This document shows positions 23,285 through 32,055 of a DNA stretch of 64,000 nt, in pieces. The stretch is from assembly GCA_000733415.1 (NCBI GenBank), contig KL662191.1, forward strand, positions 1,674,617-1,738,616, in the 5' to 3' direction. Below the pieces are notes generated by a model, which worked only from the letters and a program-made list of their open reading frames with translations, searched no databases and was not told the origin of the DNA. Position 1 is the first letter of the stretch. Every line of letters begins with the position of its first letter. Position numbers and translations under genes: made by a program. The stretch is from [Leptolyngbya] sp. JSC-1 (GTDB taxonomy: Bacteria > Cyanobacteriota > Cyanobacteriia > Elainellales > Elainellaceae).

Positions 23285-25138
23285 ATGTTTGCCCGTATCC
23301 CCGAAAAATTCATTCACTTGACGCGATGGAGCCTGACCCTAGGTTGGCTGCTGCTGATTGCGTCACTATTCGTTGATCCATTCTCAGCCTGGCTTACAGC
23401 GCCAGGACAAGTGTTTGCCGCGTCCCAAGATTGCTTTCAATTTCAGGGCGAATGCCGTCCACTCGATTCCTATCCAATGGGAGCACGCATTTTTTGGGGC
23501 ATGGTACTGCCACTGGCGGTACTGATGCTGCTAATTTTTGGTCATGAAGCATGGCGACGCATTTGTCCTCTCTCGTTTATGGCCCAACTGGCGCGTGGGT
23601 TGGGTTGGCAGCGCAAACGAACAATCAGCGAAACCTCCTGGCTGGGACGAAACGCGCTTTATTTGCAGATGGGATTGCTATTTATCGGCTTAAATTTGCG
23701 CCTGCTGCTGGTCAATTCAGATCGCTGGCTGCTCGGCATCTTCCTAATATTCACGATTGTTTCTGCCATTACGATTGGCTTTCTCTACGATGGCAAAACC
23801 TGGTGCAATTACTTTTGCCCAATGGCTCCGGTGCAGATGATCTATAGTGAACCGAGTGGCCTGTTGGGAAGCGCTGCCCATACCGCACCACCCAAAACCA
23901 TTACTCAATCGATGTGCCGCACGGTAGATCAGAACGGCCAGGAGAAAAGCGCCTGCGTCGCCTGCAAGACCGGCTGTATCGATATCGATGCTGAAGCTGC
24001 CTACTGGGATACAATCCGCCAAGCCGATCGCAAATTGCTCTACTACGGCTATGTGGGGTTAGTGATTGGCTTCTACCTTTACTTTGGCTTGTACTCCGGC
24101 AATTGGCGGCTCCTATCGGCAGGCGTGTGGAACGAAACCAATCAGCTTGCCACCCTGATGCAGCCGGGATTTTTTATTGCCGGTCGTGCAATTCCGATTC
24201 CCAAACTATTGGCCGTACCGCTGACCCTCACCCTCTCCACCGGCATGACCTACATGATTGGGCTATGGGTAGAACTGAAAGCAAGACGTACCAATAAACG
24301 ATTGGGCTATCCTCTCAGTTTGGATCAGGTACAAAGCCGGCTATTCGCCATTTCCACATTCATGGCATTCAATCTTTTGTTCTTTCTGGGAGTTCGGCCA
24401 ACGCTGGGTTATCTTCCTCTGTTTTGTCAGCAGCTCTTAAGTTGGATTGCGATTGTAGTAAGCAGTCTGTGGCTGGCAAAAACCTGGTACCGCAGTGCCC
24501 AAAAATATAACCGGGAACGGGACGCCAATTTGCTGAAACGGCAATTGCACAAATTAAACATCGATCTGTATCAGGCCCTCGAAGGACGTTCACTAGACGA
24601 TTTGAACCCCGATGAGCTGTACGCTTTGGCAAAAGTGCTGCCCGGCTTCACTCAAGCCAATCGCTTACAGGTGTATCGCGGCATTTTGCGAGAAGCCTTT
24701 GAACAGAAAAGCGTCATACCCGCTAGAAGCCTGAAAGCGTTTCAACCAATGCGGCAAAATCTGGGCATTGATGAGGAAAGTCACTGGGCTGTACTCCAGA
24801 TACTCCAGCTAGAAGAACCCCATCTATTTGCTCAGCAGCGGTGGCAAACTCAAGCGATGGAAGCCACTCTCTATCGTTCTGCTGATGCTCAGAATCTTTC
24901 TAACCATTCCCCTACTGATGCAAATAGAACAGAGATTGGAACGAAAGCTAAAACAGCAGAAGTACAAAACTTAGAGGCTACTGTATATCGAGCTGCCGAC
25001 GTAAAGATTTCTCGGCAACCCACTGCTGAACCCAGTAATCCTGCTAACCGCCAACCGAATTCCAACAGCGAAAATACAACGGTAGTCAAACCATTTGAAG
25101 ACAGCAGCGACGAAGCAACAACTGGAGAGGAGCAATAA
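23285..25138 (+). CDS. Membrane 4Fe-4S protein with FHA-bait-like tail
   Basis: A 617-residue polytopic membrane protein with about seven membrane segments. Iron-sulfur-type cysteines are RRICPLSF near 97, WCNYFCPMAP near 178 and CVACKTGC near 225, recalling NapH/NosR-like quinol or electron-transfer proteins. From about residue 400 a long soluble tail follows. Near its end are two almost identical motifs, EATLYRSAD (Thr 528) and EATVYRAAD (Thr 566), resembling the ETTSVFRAD phospho-switch of actinobacterial GarA. The next gene, 6 bp downstream, encodes an FHA-reductase-ferredoxin, so the two surely form one operon. The start has GGAG about ten bases upstream. The exact redox partner is unknown. 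The phospho-motif idea is inference. Confidence 0.82.
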   Translation: MFARIPEKFIHLTRWSLTLGWLLLIASLFVDPFSAWLTAPGQVFAASQDCFQFQGECRPLDSYPMGARIFWGMVLPLAVLMLLIFGHEAWRRICPLSFMAQLARGLGWQRKRTISETSWLGRNALYLQMGLLFIGLNLRLLLVNSDRWLLGIFLIFTIVSAITIGFLYDGKTWCNYFCPMAPVQMIYSEPSGLLGSAAHTAPPKTITQSMCRTVDQNGQEKSACVACKTGCIDIDAEAAYWDTIRQADRKLLYYGYVGLVIGFYLYFGLYSGNWRLLSAGVWNETNQLATLMQPGFFIAGRAIPIPKLLAVPLTLTLSTGMTYMIGLWVELKARRTNKRLGYPLSLDQVQSRLFAISTFMAFNLLFFLGVRPTLGYLPLFCQQLLSWIAIVVSSLWLAKTWYRSAQKYNRERDANLLKRQLHKLNIDLYQALEGRSLDDLNPDELYALAKVLPGFTQANRLQVYRGILREAFEQKSVIPARSLKAFQPMRQNLGIDEESHWAVLQILQLEEPHLFAQQRWQTQAMEATLYRSADAQNLSNHSPTDANRTEIGTKAKTAEVQNLEATVYRAADVKISRQPTAEPSNPANRQPNSNSENTTVVKPFEDSSDEATTGEEQ

Positions 25139-25144
25139 GTCAAT

Positions 25145-26665
25145 ATGTTAAAGCTAAAGTTATTTAATCATCAAACGGGTGAGTTTCAAGAAACCGTACT
25201 TGATCCAAACAGGCAGCAGAGCGAGGTTTTGATTGGACGAGCGGCAAGCTGTGACCTAGTTCTCGATGGTGCAGATGTTAGCCGTGTGCATGGTCAAATC
25301 AAGTTTCAGCAGGGAGGCTATTGCTATAGTGATTTGGGCAGCGCGAACGGATCGCGGATCAACAATCAGGCAGTGCAGGTGCATCAAAGCTATCCCCTCA
25401 AAGTAGACGATTTGATTCGCATTGGTGACTTTGTGCTGATGGTAGAAGCAATCGAAATCACAGCAGCTTCAGGCGAAGCTTCGATTTGGCGAAAACTGAG
25501 CGGCGAGCGGCCAATCTGGGCTAAGGGCGATTTGACGGTTCGCTGCATCCGCGTAACAGACGAAACCGCTGATGTGAAAACCTTTACTTTTGTTGCCGAT
25601 CCACCAGTATTATTTCACTATCAACCCGGCCAGTTCATCACTTTAGATCTAGAAATCAACGGTGAATCCGTACTGCGTTCCTATTCGATTTCATCTAGCC
25701 CTTCTCGTCCCCATACCTTAGAGATTACCGTCAAGCGAGTTGCCAGTTCACCGGATGCGCCCGATGCACCGCCTGGTTTAGTCTCCAACTGGCTGCATGA
25801 CCAGATCAAAGTGGGTAGTCGAGTCAAGCTCAGCGGACCGCTAGGCAAGTTCACCTGCTATCCCAACCCAGCTAAAAAACTACTCCTAATCTCTGCCGGC
25901 AGCGGCATCACACCGATGATGTCTATGTCTCGCTGGATTGCCGACACCGGAGTTGACACAGATGTCATCTTTTTCCACTGTGCTCGCACACCCCGCGACA
26001 TTATTTTCCGCCAAGAGCTGGAACTGATGACCGCTCGCCTGCCCAACTTTCGTCCGGTCATTTCTGTCACCCGCTCCGAACCTGGTCAACCCTGGTTTGG
26101 CTTTAGCGGCAGACTCACCGACACCATGCTGCACAGCATCGCCCCCGACTTTCAAGACCGTACCGTTTACGTCTGTGGCCCCAATGGCTTTATGCAGACT
26201 GTCAAAACCCTGCTCGAAAGCCTCCACTTTCCCATGTCCAACTATCACGAAGAGAGCTTCGGCCCCCCCAAAAAAGCCAAACCCGTCTTGCCGCCCCCAT
26301 CTTCCTCGTTCGGCGACGGTTCCGCTGAGTCACCGCAAAGCGCTCACGAGCCGCCCCCTTCTCTATCTTCCTCAGCTTCCTCAGCTCCCTCACCTTCCAC
26401 AAAGCCAGCCGTCTTCTTCGCTCAGTCCAACCAGGAAGTGACAGACGAAAGTGCCGAATCGATTTTGGATCTAGCCGAACAGGCAGGGATCAAAATCCGC
26501 AGTAACTGTCGCCAGGGAGTTTGCGGAGCCTGCAAGAAGCGCAAGCTGGAAGGAGTGGTGAAGTACGAGTCGGAGCCAGATGGCTTAGATCGAGAAGAAC
26601 AAGAGGCCGGGTACATTCTCACCTGCGTAGCTGCGCCTGTGGGGCGAGTAGTGGTTGAGGCCTGA
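25145..26665 (+). CDS. FHA - ferredoxin reductase - 2Fe-2S ferredoxin fusion
   Basis: A 506-residue three-part protein. Residues 1-100 form an FHA domain with the phosphopeptide-binding residues present (GR at 31-32, SRVH at 46-49, NG at 68-69). Residues about 125-380 form a ferredoxin-reductase-type flavin and NAD(P)H module (FAD motif RSYSISSSP, nucleotide motif AGSGITPMMS, C-terminal VYVCGPNGFM). After a Ser/Pro-rich linker, residues 420-506 form a plant-type 2Fe-2S ferredoxin (CRQGVCGAC plus a later C). It should pass electrons from NAD(P)H via flavin to the 2Fe-2S cluster, with FHA docking it on a phosphothreonine partner. It follows the membrane 4Fe-4S gene by 6 bp. Its soluble nature contrasts with the membrane partner. 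Confidence 0.93.
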   Translation: MLKLKLFNHQTGEFQETVLDPNRQQSEVLIGRAASCDLVLDGADVSRVHGQIKFQQGGYCYSDLGSANGSRINNQAVQVHQSYPLKVDDLIRIGDFVLMVEAIEITAASGEASIWRKLSGERPIWAKGDLTVRCIRVTDETADVKTFTFVADPPVLFHYQPGQFITLDLEINGESVLRSYSISSSPSRPHTLEITVKRVASSPDAPDAPPGLVSNWLHDQIKVGSRVKLSGPLGKFTCYPNPAKKLLLISAGSGITPMMSMSRWIADTGVDTDVIFFHCARTPRDIIFRQELELMTARLPNFRPVISVTRSEPGQPWFGFSGRLTDTMLHSIAPDFQDRTVYVCGPNGFMQTVKTLLESLHFPMSNYHEESFGPPKKAKPVLPPPSSSFGDGSAESPQSAHEPPPSLSSSASSAPSPSTKPAVFFAQSNQEVTDESAESILDLAEQAGIKIRSNCRQGVCGACKKRKLEGVVKYESEPDGLDREEQEAGYILTCVAAPVGRVVVEA

Positions 26666-26689
26666 CTCCTGACTCCCAACTCCTGTCTT
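26662..26689. repeat. Heptanucleotide repeat between convergent genes
   Basis: CTGACTC twice, then CCAACTC and CTGTCTT, in the 30-bp gap between the FHA-reductase stop and trpB stop. It is one of several heptad clusters in the window. Confidence 0.85.
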
Positions 26690-26695
26690 CCCCGC

Positions 26696-27943
26696 TCACC
26701 CCTCCAACTCCAATACCTTAATCACCGATTGCACATCCTTATCGCCTCGGCCAGAGCAGTTGATCACAATTTTGGGACTGCCGCTCAGTTGAGGACAAAG
26801 GATGTCGAGATAGGCGATAGCATGGGCTGTCTCTAAGGCAGGGATGATACCTTCTAGGCGCGAGAGCAACTGCAACCCGACAAGTGCCTGCTGATCGGTG
26901 ATGCTGTAGTATTCGGCCCGACCAGTCTCTTTCAGGTAGCTGTGTTCGGGACCAACGCCGGGATAATCTAGGCCGGCGCTAATCGAGTAGGGTTCGATCA
27001 CCTGGCCGTCTTCGTCTTGCAGCAGGTAGCTCATGGCACCGTGCAACACGCCCACCCGACCGCGCGTCAGGGTAGCGGCATGTTTTGCTGAATCGATCCC
27101 TTCACCGCCGGCCTCAATCCCAATCAAGCGGACGCTGGGTTCCTCGACAAACTCGTGAAACAAACCCATTGCGTTAGAACCGCCGCCTACACAGGCCAGC
27201 AGAATATCCGGCAAACCACCCCACTTCTCCAAACACTGCGCCCGCGTTTCCTGGCCAATTACAGCCTGAAAGTCGCGCACAATCATCGGGTAGGGATGGG
27301 GACCCGCTACCGATCCAAGAATGTAGTGCGTGGTTTCCACATTGGTAACCCAATCACGGATCGCTTCTGAGGTGGCATCTTTGAGTGTGCCTGTGCCCGC
27401 TTCCACCGGACGCACTTCGGCTCCCATCAGCCGCATCCGAAACACATTTAATGCCTGCCGCTCCATGTCGTGCACCCCCATGTAGATGATGCACTGCAAT
27501 CCAAACCGAGCACAGACGGTTGCGGTGGCTACTCCATGCTGGCCCGCTCCTGTTTCGGCAATAATCCGCTGTTTGCCCATCCGTTTTGCCAGCAGCACTT
27601 GACCAAGGGCGTTATTGATCTTGTGGGCACCCGTATGGTTCAGATCTTCCCGCTTCAGGTAGATTTGGGCACCCGTACCGTCAGGTTTGGCGTAGTGTTG
27701 AGTCAGCCGTTCGGCAAAATAGAGCGGCGTGGCGCGGCCCACATAATCGCGCAGCAGTCCGTTTAACTCTTGCTGAAATGTGGCATCGTTGCGGTATTGG
27801 TAAAACGCCGCTTCCAGCTCTGTTAAGGCGGGCATTAGCGTTTCGGGTACATACTTGCCGCCAAATTGACCATACCGGCCCAGGGCATCGGGGCGTTGAG
27901 CAGTGTCGGTGCTGGATTGGCTGGGAGAAGAAATCGGTGTCAC
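26696..27943 (-). CDS. trpB: Tryptophan synthase beta chain
   Basis: A 415-residue PLP enzyme that joins indole and serine to form tryptophan, acting with TrpA. The Schiff-base lysine lies in [10 protein letters not shown] near residue 100, the phosphate-binding glycines are in GGGSNAMG near 245 and the C-terminal CSGRGDKD binds PLP. Length and motifs match the main TrpB1 family. The start codon is GTG, preceded by AGG seven bases upstream, and gives the standard N terminus. trpA is not adjacent, which is common in cyanobacteria. It converges on the FHA-reductase gene. Confidence 0.97.
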   Translation of the reverse strand: MTPISSPSQSSTDTAQRPDALGRYGQFGGKYVPETLMPALTELEAAFYQYRNDATFQQELNGLLRDYVGRATPLYFAERLTQHYAKPDGTGAQIYLKREDLNHTGAHKINNALGQVLLAKRMGKQRIIAETGAGQHGVATATVCARFGLQCIIYMGVHDMERQALNVFRMRLMGAEVRPVEAGTGTLKDATSEAIRDWVTNVETTHYILGSVAGPHPYPMIVRDFQAVIGQETRAQCLEKWGGLPDILLACVGGGSNAMGLFHEFVEEPSVRLIGIEAGGEGIDSAKHAATLTRGRVGVLHGAMSYLLQDEDGQVIEPYSISAGLDYPGVGPEHSYLKETGRAEYYSITDQQALVGLQLLSRLEGIIPALETAHAIAYLDILCPQLSGSPKIVINCSGRGDKDVQSVIKVLELEG

Positions 27944-28070
27944 GGGCTGACCTAGAATTAAGAGAATAATCTCTTCATTATAAAGTTTTGGGTTTTGTTG
28001 GCGCAGTCTGCGCAGAGCGCGTAGTTTTAAGGTTTGAGTTCACAAGTGGAGCAGTAAAACTTTCCAGCCC

Positions 28071-28424
28071 ATGTCTAACAAGAACAACCACCCCACCGAT
28101 CGCCCCCGCGTTGTCTATTCTGAATTTGGTTCGTCTGAATCGTCCGAAGCGTTAGAGCGCACTACGCCGGACTTACCGCCCAATCAACAGAATGTCAGGG
28201 TACAGACAACTCGCGCCGGTCGCAAAGGCAAAACCGTCACCATGATTACCGGCTTCCAAACCAAACCCGAAACCCTGAACACGTTACTAAAACAGCTCAA
28301 AACCCAATGCGGCACCGGCGGCACCGTCAAGGACGATAGCATCGAGATCCAGGGCGATCACAAGCAAAAAATTCTGCAAATTCTGCTGCAAGCTGGTTAT
28401 AAAGCCAAGATCAGTGGTGGCTAG
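28071..28424 (+). CDS. yciH: SUI1/YciH family translation factor
   Basis: A 117-residue protein of the SUI1 (eIF1-like) family, known in E. coli as YciH. It binds the small ribosomal subunit and affects start-codon fidelity and stress translation. The SUI1 domain spans about 40-115 (RKGKTVTMITGF, LKTQCGTGGTVKDD, QGDHKQKIL), with a disordered N-terminal tail. It is divergent from trpB. The ATG lacks an obvious Shine-Dalgarno sequence. Confidence 0.92.
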   Translation: MSNKNNHPTDRPRVVYSEFGSSESSEALERTTPDLPPNQQNVRVQTTRAGRKGKTVTMITGFQTKPETLNTLLKQLKTQCGTGGTVKDDSIEIQGDHKQKILQILLQAGYKAKISGG

Positions 28425-28561
28425 GAGTTTTGTCAGGATTTACCCACCAACCTGGGGATGTCAACCCTGCCTCGAGCCTCGACAATAGAAGAAGCAGGAT
28501 TGTAGTCACTCCCCTCCATTCTGCTGCATCCTGCCTACTCTAACTGAGAGGGTTATTTACT

Positions 28562-31500
28562 GTGGTTGTACAATCTCAACGAATTTCTGATACCCGTTAC
28601 GAAGCCCAAACCCAGGCGATTGCCCGCCAACTGCTGAGTGCTACACGAGAAAATCGCAATTTCTTTAGCCAAATGCGCGACCAAATGCGGTGGGACGACA
28701 AGCTGCTGGGTTGGACGATGAGCAACCCTGGCCTGCGGGTACAAATGTTTCGCTTTATTGACTGTCTGCCAGCCCTGCGCAGCAAAGCTGAAATTGCTCG
28801 CCATATGCAGGAGTATCTGAGTGACGAAACGGTCGAATTGCCCGGTGCCCTAAAGGGAATGCTCAACTTCGCCAATCCCGATTCGATGCCCGGTCAATTG
28901 GCCGCAACAACGGTTTCGGGAGCTGTTGAAACATTAGCGCACAAATATATTGCGGGCGACAACATTCAACAGGTAATTAAAACTATTGAACTGTTGCGCA
29001 AACAAAAAATGACCTATACGGTGGACCTACTTGGTGAAGCCGTAGTGACTGAAGCAGAAGCCAAGCTCTATCTGGAGCGGTATCTGGATTTGATGCAGCA
29101 GCTCACAGAAGCATCGCAACGCTGGTCTACGGTCGATTTGATCGATCAGGCCGACGGTGAACCGTTGCCCAAGGTACAGGTTTCGGTGAAGCTGACCGCC
29201 TTCTACTCCCAGTTCGATCCCCTTGACGCCAAAGGCAGCGAAGAACGAGTCAGCGAACGAATTCGCCGCTTGCTGCGCCGCGCTCAAGAATTGGGAGCCG
29301 CTGTTCACTTCGATATGGAGCAATATTCCTACAAAGATCTGACGCTGACGATTTTGAAGAAGCTACTTCTAGAAGAAGAGTTCCGCCATCGCACCGACCT
29401 GGGCGTAACGCTACAGGCCTATCTACGCGATTCCTACAATGACTTAAAAGACCTGATCGAATGGGCCAAAGAGCGCGGCACTCCGCTGACGGTGCGTCTG
29501 GTTAAAGGCGCTTATTGGGATCAGGAAACGATCAAAGCCAATCAGCATCATTGGGATGTGCCGGTTTTCGCCCACAAAGCCTCCACCGATGCCAACTTCG
29601 AGCGGATGACGCGCCTGCTGCTGGAGAACCACGAGTATCTCTATGCCGCAATTGGCAGCCATAATGTCCGCTCTCAAGCCCACACTATCGCCATTGCCCG
29701 CGAACTGAACATTCCTCGCCGCCGCATCGAGCTGCAAGTCCTCTATGGCATGGCTGACAAGCTTGCTAAAGCCTTAGTCGATCAGGGCTTCCGGGTGCGC
29801 GTCTACTGTCCCTACGGCGAACTGATTCCCGGCATGGCCTACCTGATTCGCCGCCTGCTCGAAAACACCGCTAACACCTCCTTCCTGCGGCAAAACCTAG
29901 AAGAACGCCCAATCGAAGAACTCCTCGCCCCTCCCGAAAGCACGGAGCTAACCAACTCTACGCCAGCCAATCTAACTCCCTCCCCAATACAACCCTTCAC
30001 CAACGCTTCCGACACCGATTTTGCGATTGCCGAAAAGCGTGACCGGGGACTAGCTGCAATCCAGACTGTGCGGCAGCAGTTGGGCAAAACTTACCTACCT
30101 TTAGTGAATGGTGAGTACATTAATACCCTGGACCACGTTGATTCACTGAATCCCTCCAATCCAACCGAAGTAATTGGTCAGGTGGGGCTGTTGAGCATCG
30201 AACAGGCCGAGCAAGCGATTCAGGCTGCCAAAGCCGCATTCCCTGCCTGGAAGAAAACGCCGGTCAAGGAACGGGCCAACATTCTGCGTCGCGCTGCCGA
30301 TTTGATGGAAGAGCGTCGGGCTGAACTGTGCGCCTGGATGGTGCTAGAAACCGGCAAGCCGTTGGGTCAAGCCGACCCAGAAGTTTCCGAGGCCATCGAC
30401 TTTTGCCGCTACTACGCGGACGAAATGGAGCGCCTGGAACAGGGCGTGAATTACGATGTGGTGGGTGAAACCAACCGCTACCATTACCAGCCTCGCGGCA
30501 TATCGCTGATTATTTCTCCTTGGAATTTCCCGCTGGCGATTCCTACAGGTATGACGGTGGCATCGCTAGTGACGGGCAACTGCACCCTGCTCAAACCGGC
30601 TGAGGTGTCGTCAGTGATCGCAGCTAAACTGGCAGAAATTTTAGTCGCAGCAGGCATTCCCAAGGGCGTATTTCAGTATGTTCCCGGTAAAGGTTCAACG
30701 GTGGGTTCCCACATGGTGCGCCATCCCGATGTCCATATGATCACGTTCACCGGATCCCAGGAAGTGGGCTGTCGGATTTACCGAGAAGCGGCAGAACTGC
30801 AACCCGGCCAAAAACATTTGAAGCGGGTAATTGCAGAAATGGGCGGCAAGAATGCCATCATCGTGGATGAAAGTGCTGACCTGGATCAAGCAGTGCAGGG
30901 CGTGGTCTATTCGGCCTTTGGCTATAGCGGTCAGAAATGTTCGGCCTGTTCGCGGGTAATTGTGCTGGAACCGATCTACGAAACCTTTGTGAATCGCTTG
31001 ATTGAAGCTACCCGCTCCCTCAATATCGGGGCTGCTGAACAACCAAGTACGCAGGTCGGTCCGGTAATCGACGCTAATGCGCAGCAGCGGATTCGCGAAT
31101 ACATCGAGATTGGTAAAACCGAATCTACCGTTGCCCTAGAACTACCGGCTCCCGAATCGGGCTACTTTGTCGGTCCGGTAATTTTTACCGATGTGGCCGC
31201 CACTGCCAGAATTGCCCAAGAGGAAATCTTTGGCCCAGTGCTTGCGGTGATTAAAGCCAGCAACTTTGACCAGGCGCTAGAGTTCGCCAACAGCACCAAC
31301 TTCGCCCTCACCGGCGGCCTCTATTCCCGCACTCCGTCTCACATCGACCGTGCCCAAGCCGACTTTGAGGTGGGCAACCTCTATGTCAACCGGCACATCA
31401 CGGGAGCAATTGTGGCTCGCCACCCGTTTGGAGGCTTCAAGCTCTCTGGTGTCGGTTCTAAGGCCGGGGGTCCCGATTACCTGCTGCAATTCCTGGAGCC

Positions 31501-31564
31501 ACGACATATTAGTGAAAACGTGCAGCGTCAGGGCTTTGCCCCGATTGAAGGCGCAGAACAGTAG
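28562..31564 (+). CDS. putA: Bifunctional proline dehydrogenase / P5C dehydrogenase
   Basis: A 1000-residue bifunctional enzyme oxidising proline to glutamate. The FAD-dependent proline dehydrogenase barrel is about 100-440 (motifs VSVKLTAFYSQFDP, VRLVKGAYWD, YGMADKLA, YCPYGELIPGMAYLIRRLLEN; last split by family strand). The aldehyde dehydrogenase half is about 500-985 (ISPWNFPLAIP, FTGSQEVG, the catalytic Glu in AEMGGKN and the catalytic Cys at 793 in GQKCSACSR). There is no N-terminal DNA-binding domain, so this is the non-regulatory PutA type. The start codon is GTG with AGAGG about ten bases upstream. A heptad array with inverted arms follows the stop codon. It probably lets the cell use proline as a carbon and nitrogen source. 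Confidence 0.97.
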   Translation: MVVQSQRISDTRYEAQTQAIARQLLSATRENRNFFSQMRDQMRWDDKLLGWTMSNPGLRVQMFRFIDCLPALRSKAEIARHMQEYLSDETVELPGALKGMLNFANPDSMPGQLAATTVSGAVETLAHKYIAGDNIQQVIKTIELLRKQKMTYTVDLLGEAVVTEAEAKLYLERYLDLMQQLTEASQRWSTVDLIDQADGEPLPKVQVSVKLTAFYSQFDPLDAKGSEERVSERIRRLLRRAQELGAAVHFDMEQYSYKDLTLTILKKLLLEEEFRHRTDLGVTLQAYLRDSYNDLKDLIEWAKERGTPLTVRLVKGAYWDQETIKANQHHWDVPVFAHKASTDANFERMTRLLLENHEYLYAAIGSHNVRSQAHTIAIARELNIPRRRIELQVLYGMADKLAKALVDQGFRVRVYCPYGELIPGMAYLIRRLLENTANTSFLRQNLEERPIEELLAPPESTELTNSTPANLTPSPIQPFTNASDTDFAIAEKRDRGLAAIQTVRQQLGKTYLPLVNGEYINTLDHVDSLNPSNPTEVIGQVGLLSIEQAEQAIQAAKAAFPAWKKTPVKERANILRRAADLMEERRAELCAWMVLETGKPLGQADPEVSEAIDFCRYYADEMERLEQGVNYDVVGETNRYHYQPRGISLIISPWNFPLAIPTGMTVASLVTGNCTLLKPAEVSSVIAAKLAEILVAAGIPKGVFQYVPGKGSTVGSHMVRHPDVHMITFTGSQEVGCRIYREAAELQPGQKHLKRVIAEMGGKNAIIVDESADLDQAVQGVVYSAFGYSGQKCSACSRVIVLEPIYETFVNRLIEATRSLNIGAAEQPSTQVGPVIDANAQQRIREYIEIGKTESTVALELPAPESGYFVGPVIFTDVAATARIAQEEIFGPVLAVIKASNFDQALEFANSTNFALTGGLYSRTPSHIDRAQADFEVGNLYVNRHITGAIVARHPFGGFKLSGVGSKAGGPDYLLQFLEPRHISENVQRQGFAPIEGAEQ

Positions 31565-31573
31565 GAATATCAG

Positions 31574-31594
31574 GAGTCAGAAGTCAGAAGTCAG
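31574..31594 (+). repeat. GAGTCAG-type heptad array
   Basis: GAGTCAG, AAGTCAG, AAGTCAG, 10 bp after the putA stop. It is complementary to the array at 31687-31721 with one mismatch over 21 bp, so the two can form a long stem with a loop of about 95 nt. Confidence 0.9.
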
Positions 31595-31686
31595 AAGCGG
31601 CATTTTAGCCAAAGTAGAGAATCGTAGAATCAGGGTTTTGTGAATCGTTCGTTGATTGCAAGCGACTACTTCATCCTTAATTTATT

Positions 31687-31721
31687 CTGACTCCTGACTC
31701 CTGACTTCTGACTCCTGACTC
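31687..31721 (+). repeat. CTGACTC heptad array
   Basis: Five 7-bp units: CTGACTC, CTGACTC, CTGACTT, CTGACTC, CTGACTC. Inverted relative to the array at 31574. Resembles the short tandemly repeated repetitive sequences known in cyanobacteria. Confidence 0.95.
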
Positions 31722-32055
31722 CCTACTAAAATCTACCGCTCCATCTTCCATCCATGTAATTATTGCCAAGACCGTAACTTCTTTCAACCGAACCGAAAAA
31801 TAAGCTTAGCGTTTGCTTCCAAACCTAAACAAAGTCTTGTCAACTTTAAGACAGCTACTGATAAACGCTTGCTTTCTTGGGGAACTCTCTAAAAAAGTTG
31901 TAAGTTGTATGAACTGAGCAGTTCCTGGTGCATTAATTCTGACCAGAAGAATGCCAAGAACTCTCTATCCCAAAGTCTTGCTGGAGAATCATGGGAAAGG
32001 TTGAGGCGCACTTGGTTCAGACGACTTAAAGTTTCTTTTCGCCTGGAGTTGGCAA

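Larger units (their letters stand above)
31565..32055. other. Intergenic region putA to phytochrome-like kinase
   Basis: 491 bp holding two oppositely oriented heptad arrays (31574-31594, 31687-31721), then AT-rich DNA that presumably carries the promoter of the downstream kinase. No gene is supported. Confidence 0.5.
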
